From Leptolinea sp. UBA1437 (lineage in GTDB: Bacteria > Chloroflexota > Anaerolineae > Anaerolineales > Anaerolineaceae): 17,057 nucleotides of DNA. Under the pieces are notes generated by a model. It was not told where the DNA came from, did no database searches, and saw only the letters and a list, made by a program, of their open reading frames with translations. This document shows positions 14,309 through 17,057 of the stretch, in pieces. The stretch is taken from positions 8,832 through 25,888 of the forward strand of contig DCTP01000057.1 in NCBI GenBank assembly GCA_002329625.1, given 5' to 3'. The translations under genes were made by a program, and so were the position numbers. Positions within the stretch are counted from its first letter, which is position 1. Every line of letters starts with the position of its first letter.

Positions 14309-14753
14309 TGTTGTGATTCTCGGAATAGGAAACGAAGTCAAGGGAGATGATTTTGCCGGATCATTAGCCGCCAAGTCAATACAAGCTTCTTTACCGCAGC
14401 ATACAGAAAGTTTTTCCGTCTCGGTTTTCGATTGCGGTCCGGTTCCGGAAAACTTCACCGGTGTAATCAGAAAAATTTCTCCGGATTATATTTTGATCAT
14501 TGATGCGGGCGACTTTGGAGAAGATGCTGGAGAAATCGGCTTTTTCAGTTGGGAAAAAGCGGAAGGATCTGAGATTTCGACTCATGCCCTTCCGCTTTCA
14601 TTATTATCCGGTTTCCTTGCGACAGAACTGGGTTGTGAAATAGGATTGCTATTGATTCAACCCCAAAACTTATCTTATCTCGATCCGGTCCACCCGCTTA
14701 TCAGCGAAGCGGTAAATAAAATCTCATCGGAAATAATAAAGATTTTTAGTTAA
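14238..14753 (+). CDS. hycI: Hydrogenase maturation endopeptidase, HycI family
   Basis: Cleaves the C-terminal tail of the large subunit after nickel insertion. The 171-residue protein has V-V-I-L-G-I-G-N-E-V-K-G-D-D-F-A-G near the N-terminus, I-L-I-I-D-A-G-D in the middle and S-T-H-A-L-P-L-S-L-L. Asp38, Asp89 and His116 align with the nickel-sensing ligands described for HybD/HycI. The start is not certain. TTG at 14238 has AGAAGGA 6 nt upstream and gives an N-terminal extension (W-Q-K-Q-L-I-P-V-R) before the core, with a 71-nt overlap into the ferredoxin-like gene. A GTG at 14313 would avoid the overlap but would begin inside the first core strand and lacks a good ribosome binding site. It is the last gene of the operon. 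Confidence 0.88.
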   Translation: MTESWQKQLIPVRNQLLAKKSNPNVVILGIGNEVKGDDFAGSLAAKSIQASLPQHTESFSVSVFDCGPVPENFTGVIRKISPDYILIIDAGDFGEDAGEIGFFSWEKAEGSEISTHALPLSLLSGFLATELGCEIGLLLIQPQNLSYLDPVHPLISEAVNKISSEIIKIFS

Positions 14754-14759
14754 TCCTTT

Positions 14760-15851
14760 TTATTGTAAATTCAAGCTGGTGGCAAGTGACCAACCTTCGC
14801 ATCCCGATTGTGTTCGAATCTTATACCATTGTGTATACGCCATTTCTTTTGGACCTTCCGATACTTCAACAACAGATCCGTTTTTAGCGATACAATTTAA
14901 TTTCTTCCCAACACCGGGTTCTTCCAATACAAAAATCCCTTCATCTTGTCCCGAATTGACAATCGCTTTTTTCATTGTGGTTATTGTTTCTTCAGGTTGG
15001 GGGGTAATCGTATATTCCACTAACTCTCGAACATCCTTTGCACATCGAAATCCCGTATAATTGTTTGCTGTTTTGGGATCCATTGCATATCGATTGGTAA
15101 TATGAATTGAATTAATATCGGTCTTAAAAGAATCTCCTCGAACGACTTTTTCGGTTCCTTTTTCCGGTCCGGTTGGGTTTTTTTCAGGAGAAACAGAATA
15201 ATAATCTGCACTGTACCAATCCGAAGTCCATTCAGATACGTTCCCGACCATGTCAACTACACCGTAAGGGCTGGCACCTTTCGGATAAGAATTCCCCATC
15301 TCTGTATCGCCCGGCACTTTCGTCATGTTGATTGTATAGGGTTTGGGATCTGAATTTCCCCACGGATATCGCCGGTAATCTTCCGCTCCCATGGCTGCCT
15401 TTTCCCATTCCGCTTCAGTGGGTAATCGCTTTCCTACATATTCGCAATAATCCGATGCATCTTGCCAAGTCACATTAATCACCGGAAAACGTGAAAACCA
15501 GTCGACGCCATAGTACGGATCTCGTGTTTCGCTTGATTTTACTTCCGGTTCTTTACAGGCACCGGCCGCAACACATTCAGCATATTGCCCGTTCGTAACC
15601 TCTAATATATCGAAATAATAAGGATCTAAATAAACGATATGCAAAGGTTTTGCATCTTCTTTCGCATTTAAATCCTGCTGTTGGGCTCCTACTGTTGAAT
15701 AGCCTGCATCGATAAAAACCATATTATAAGGAGTTTCGGATTGATAAATCTCGGATGATGAATCCGAATCCGCAAAAACTTTAAAATCCGGAAATAGTTG
15801 ATAAATCAACAATAATGCAAACAATAATCCAATAAACTTTCTTTTATTCAT
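14760..15851 (-). CDS. Secreted or anchored FGE-fold (SUMF1-like) protein with C-terminal SH3 domain
   Basis: Exported protein of unknown role, 363 residues. Residues 1-27 are a signal peptide or signal anchor (M-N-K-R-K then a hydrophobic run). Residues ~40-275 show the formylglycine-generating-enzyme fold: L-E-V-T-N-G-Q-Y, P-V-I-N-V-T-W-Q-D-A-S-D-Y-C, K-R-L-P-T-E-A-E-W-E-K-A-A, V-D-M-V-G-N-V-S-E-W-T, V-V-R-G-D-S-F and G-F-R-C-A. Residues ~305-360 look like a bacterial SH3 domain (G-S-V-V-E-V, W-Y-K-I-R-T, G-W-S-L-A). The two copper-binding cysteines of true FGEs, expected near the N-R-Y segment (253-255), are absent, so sulfatase activation is unlikely and a binding role is more probable. 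It lies 11 nt after the reductase gene with a GGAG site. Confidence 0.85.
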   Translation of the reverse strand: MNKRKFIGLLFALLLIYQLFPDFKVFADSDSSSEIYQSETPYNMVFIDAGYSTVGAQQQDLNAKEDAKPLHIVYLDPYYFDILEVTNGQYAECVAAGACKEPEVKSSETRDPYYGVDWFSRFPVINVTWQDASDYCEYVGKRLPTEAEWEKAAMGAEDYRRYPWGNSDPKPYTINMTKVPGDTEMGNSYPKGASPYGVVDMVGNVSEWTSDWYSADYYSVSPEKNPTGPEKGTEKVVRGDSFKTDINSIHITNRYAMDPKTANNYTGFRCAKDVRELVEYTITPQPEETITTMKKAIVNSGQDEGIFVLEEPGVGKKLNCIAKNGSVVEVSEGPKEMAYTQWYKIRTQSGCEGWSLATSLNLQ

Positions 15852-15862
15852 AACTCTCCGTC

Positions 15863-16759
15863 TTAATGATTCGATTCATTTAAATGAACGCCTGCTAATT
15901 GTTCTATAACAGAAATAATCGCCGAATTATCTTGCTGTCCGTTTCCCAACTGAAGCATCGCATTATACAATTGAGCATCGATCGCCGCAGATGGTAATGG
16001 AATTCCGTACTCACGAGCCGTTTCCATAATAATATTTAAATCTTTTGCCTGCAGATAAGCCTTGAACCCGGGTTCGCGATTCCCTTCAAACAACCGCTGT
16101 GGCTTTACATCCAATGTCCAACATTGAGCCGCCCCCCCTTTGATTGCTTCGACCACTTTTTTACAATCAGCCCCCGCTTTTTGTGAAAAAATCAATAACT
16201 CCGCCATTGCGACCATTTGAGCCGCAACCATTATTTGATTTGCAGCTTTGGCAATTTGCCCCGTACCGGGACCACCAACATAAGTTATCGTCTTACCACA
16301 TAAACTCAGAATCGGTTTAACTTTTTCCAATATAAAATCATCACCGCCCACCATAATTGTCAAGGTACCCTGTTTCGCACCGATATCGCCACCGCTAACT
16401 GGTGCATCCAATGATTTGATCCCTTTTTCCGCTAATTTTTCATATATTTGACGCGATACAGCCGGTTTTATTGTTGAATGATCAACATAAATCAAACCCG
16501 GTTTTCCTCCCTCACTGATTCCTCTTTCCCCAAAAACCACATCTAGGACATCCGGCGAATCCGGTAAATTCGTAAAAACAACATCTGTATTTGCGGCAAC
16601 TTCAGCCGGAGAAAAAGCTTCCGTTGCCCCTTCGGAAACTAGTTCTTTTACGGCCTCTCTGCTGCGATTGTGTACCATGACCGGGTAGCCGCCATGCAAA
16701 ATATTCCGTGCCATAGATTTTCCCATTATTCCCAAACCGATATAACCGACTTTTAACAT
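15863..16759 (-). CDS. garR: 2-hydroxy-3-oxopropionate (tartronate semialdehyde) reductase-like, 3-hydroxyisobutyrate dehydrogenase family
   Basis: NAD(P)-dependent beta-hydroxyacid dehydrogenase, probably interconverting tartronate semialdehyde and glycerate. It has 298 residues, standard for the family. The Rossmann motif is Y-I-G-L-G-I-M-G-K-S-M-A (6-17). The substrate loop is D-A-P-V-S-G-G-D-I-G-A-K-Q-G-T-L (118-133). The catalytic lysine is Lys171 in G-Q-I-A-K-A-A-N-Q, where the usual second Asn is Gln. The C-terminal K-D-L-N-I-I-M-E-T-A-R-E-Y-G-I-P-L-P block and the D-N-S-A-I-I-S-V-I-E end are closest to GarR/GlxR, but other substrates such as 3-hydroxyisobutyrate or succinic semialdehyde are possible. 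A GAGGAG site sits 4 nt before the ATG. It probably shares a transcript with the FGE-fold gene downstream. Confidence 0.88.
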   Translation of the reverse strand: MLKVGYIGLGIMGKSMARNILHGGYPVMVHNRSREAVKELVSEGATEAFSPAEVAANTDVVFTNLPDSPDVLDVVFGERGISEGGKPGLIYVDHSTIKPAVSRQIYEKLAEKGIKSLDAPVSGGDIGAKQGTLTIMVGGDDFILEKVKPILSLCGKTITYVGGPGTGQIAKAANQIMVAAQMVAMAELLIFSQKAGADCKKVVEAIKGGAAQCWTLDVKPQRLFEGNREPGFKAYLQAKDLNIIMETAREYGIPLPSAAIDAQLYNAMLQLGNGQQDNSAIISVIEQLAGVHLNESNH

Positions 16760-16923
16760 GGTCTCCTCATTCTTTTCCCTTGATATTTTTATTCATATAT
16801 ATTTTTACCATTTAAAACTTTCATTTTCTGATATTTAAGTTTTATTTTAACCTTCTCCTCTTTACCTTTTCTAAATAGATATTTTTAAAATATATTTAAC
16901 GTAGAATAATTCCTGATTATCCG

Positions 16924-16949
16924 TTGATGCTTCTCATTGGGGTTATAAT
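16924..16949 (+). promoter_or_regulatory. Possible promoter of the DegV gene
   Basis: TATAAT at 16944-16949 lies 48 nt before the DegV-like start. TTGATG at 16924-16929 is the nearest -35-like hexamer but only 14 nt away, short for a sigma-70-type promoter. The 238-bp gap 16760-16997 is AT-rich and separates divergent genes; I see no hairpin or repeat in it that I would defend. Confidence 0.35.
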
Positions 16950-16997
16950 CAAAAAGATTGTCACTATATAGCTTTCCAAACAATTGCAGGAGGATGA

Positions 16998-17057
16998 ATG
17001 CCATTCCATATTCTTGTAGATTCAGGTAGTGATCTCCCAAAAAGCCTGACGAATTCT
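16998..17057 (+). CDS. degV: DegV family protein, N-terminal 20 codons
   Basis: Only the start is in the window. H-I-L-V-D-S-G-S-D-L-P is the standard N-terminus of DegV proteins (compare V-T-D-S-T-A-D-L-P), which bind fatty acids and, as FakB, present them to the fatty acid kinase FakA for phosphorylation. The serine after the Asp lies in the fatty-acid carboxylate-binding region. A full AGGAGG (16988-16993) sits 4 nt before the ATG. Whether it is a FakB in this organism depends on the missing part and on a fakA partner. Confidence 0.8.
   Translation, partial: MPFHILVDSGSDLPKSLTNS

Noticed and set aside
14718..14760. Weak hairpin AAATCT/AGATTT with a T run at the end of the hydrogenase operon
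   Set aside because: Only six A/T-rich pairs and lying inside the protease coding region; too weak to call a terminator.

Overview
The window reads as ordinary chromosomal DNA from an AT-leaning, apparently anaerobic or fermentative bacterium. The gene mix fits the Anaerolineae (Chloroflexota): an energy-converting group 4 [NiFe] hydrogenase built from Complex I-like parts, a secreted FGE-fold protein with an SH3 tail, and an archaeal/type 2-like aspartate-semialdehyde dehydrogenase. The taxonomic call is an inference from gene content and was not tested. No mobile element, tRNA, rRNA or CRISPR array was seen.

Layout. (1) 1-1422: the 3' part of an unrecognised, possibly TPR-like gene, then ndk (nucleoside diphosphate kinase) 2 nt behind it, meeting a divergent-type dUTPase gene (dut, minus strand) with no base between the two stop codons. 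(2) 1551-5256: a threonine-branch operon, lysC-asd-hom (aspartokinase, aspartate-semialdehyde dehydrogenase, homoserine dehydrogenase). In front of lysC there is a 25-codon open reading frame with five threonine codons inside a six-codon stretch, then an intrinsic terminator and an overlapping alternative helix. This is the layout of a translation-coupled threonine attenuator, and I consider it the most interesting regulatory feature here. (3) 5343-5939 (minus): a PAP2 family membrane phosphatase, separated from hom by an 11-bp hairpin. (4) 6237-14753: an eleven-gene operon, mostly with overlapping or nearly touching genes. In order it encodes NuoJ-, NuoK-, NuoL-, NuoN/M- and NuoA-like membrane subunits, then NuoB-like (small), NuoC-like, NuoD-like (catalytic large), NuoH-like and NuoI-like (2x[4Fe-4S]) subunits, and last the HycI-type protease that matures the large subunit. 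The large subunit keeps both CxxC pairs for the NiFe centre, so this is a hydrogenase and not Complex I. It probably couples reduced ferredoxin oxidation and H2 evolution to ion pumping through two antiporter-like subunits. (5) 14760-16759 (minus): a tartronate-semialdehyde-reductase-like enzyme followed by a secreted or anchored FGE-fold protein that appears to lack the catalytic cysteines. (6) 16998-end: the first 20 codons of a DegV family gene.

How the parts work together. lysC, asd and hom make three consecutive reactions from aspartate to homoserine, so control by charged tRNA-Thr at the leader would gate the whole branch. The hydrogenase operon is nearly self-contained: electron-input ferredoxin, small and large subunits, two membrane pumping modules, and its own maturation protease. 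Its upstream region has a TATAAT box preceded by three ATTTCG/CGAAAT boxes that may be an operator.
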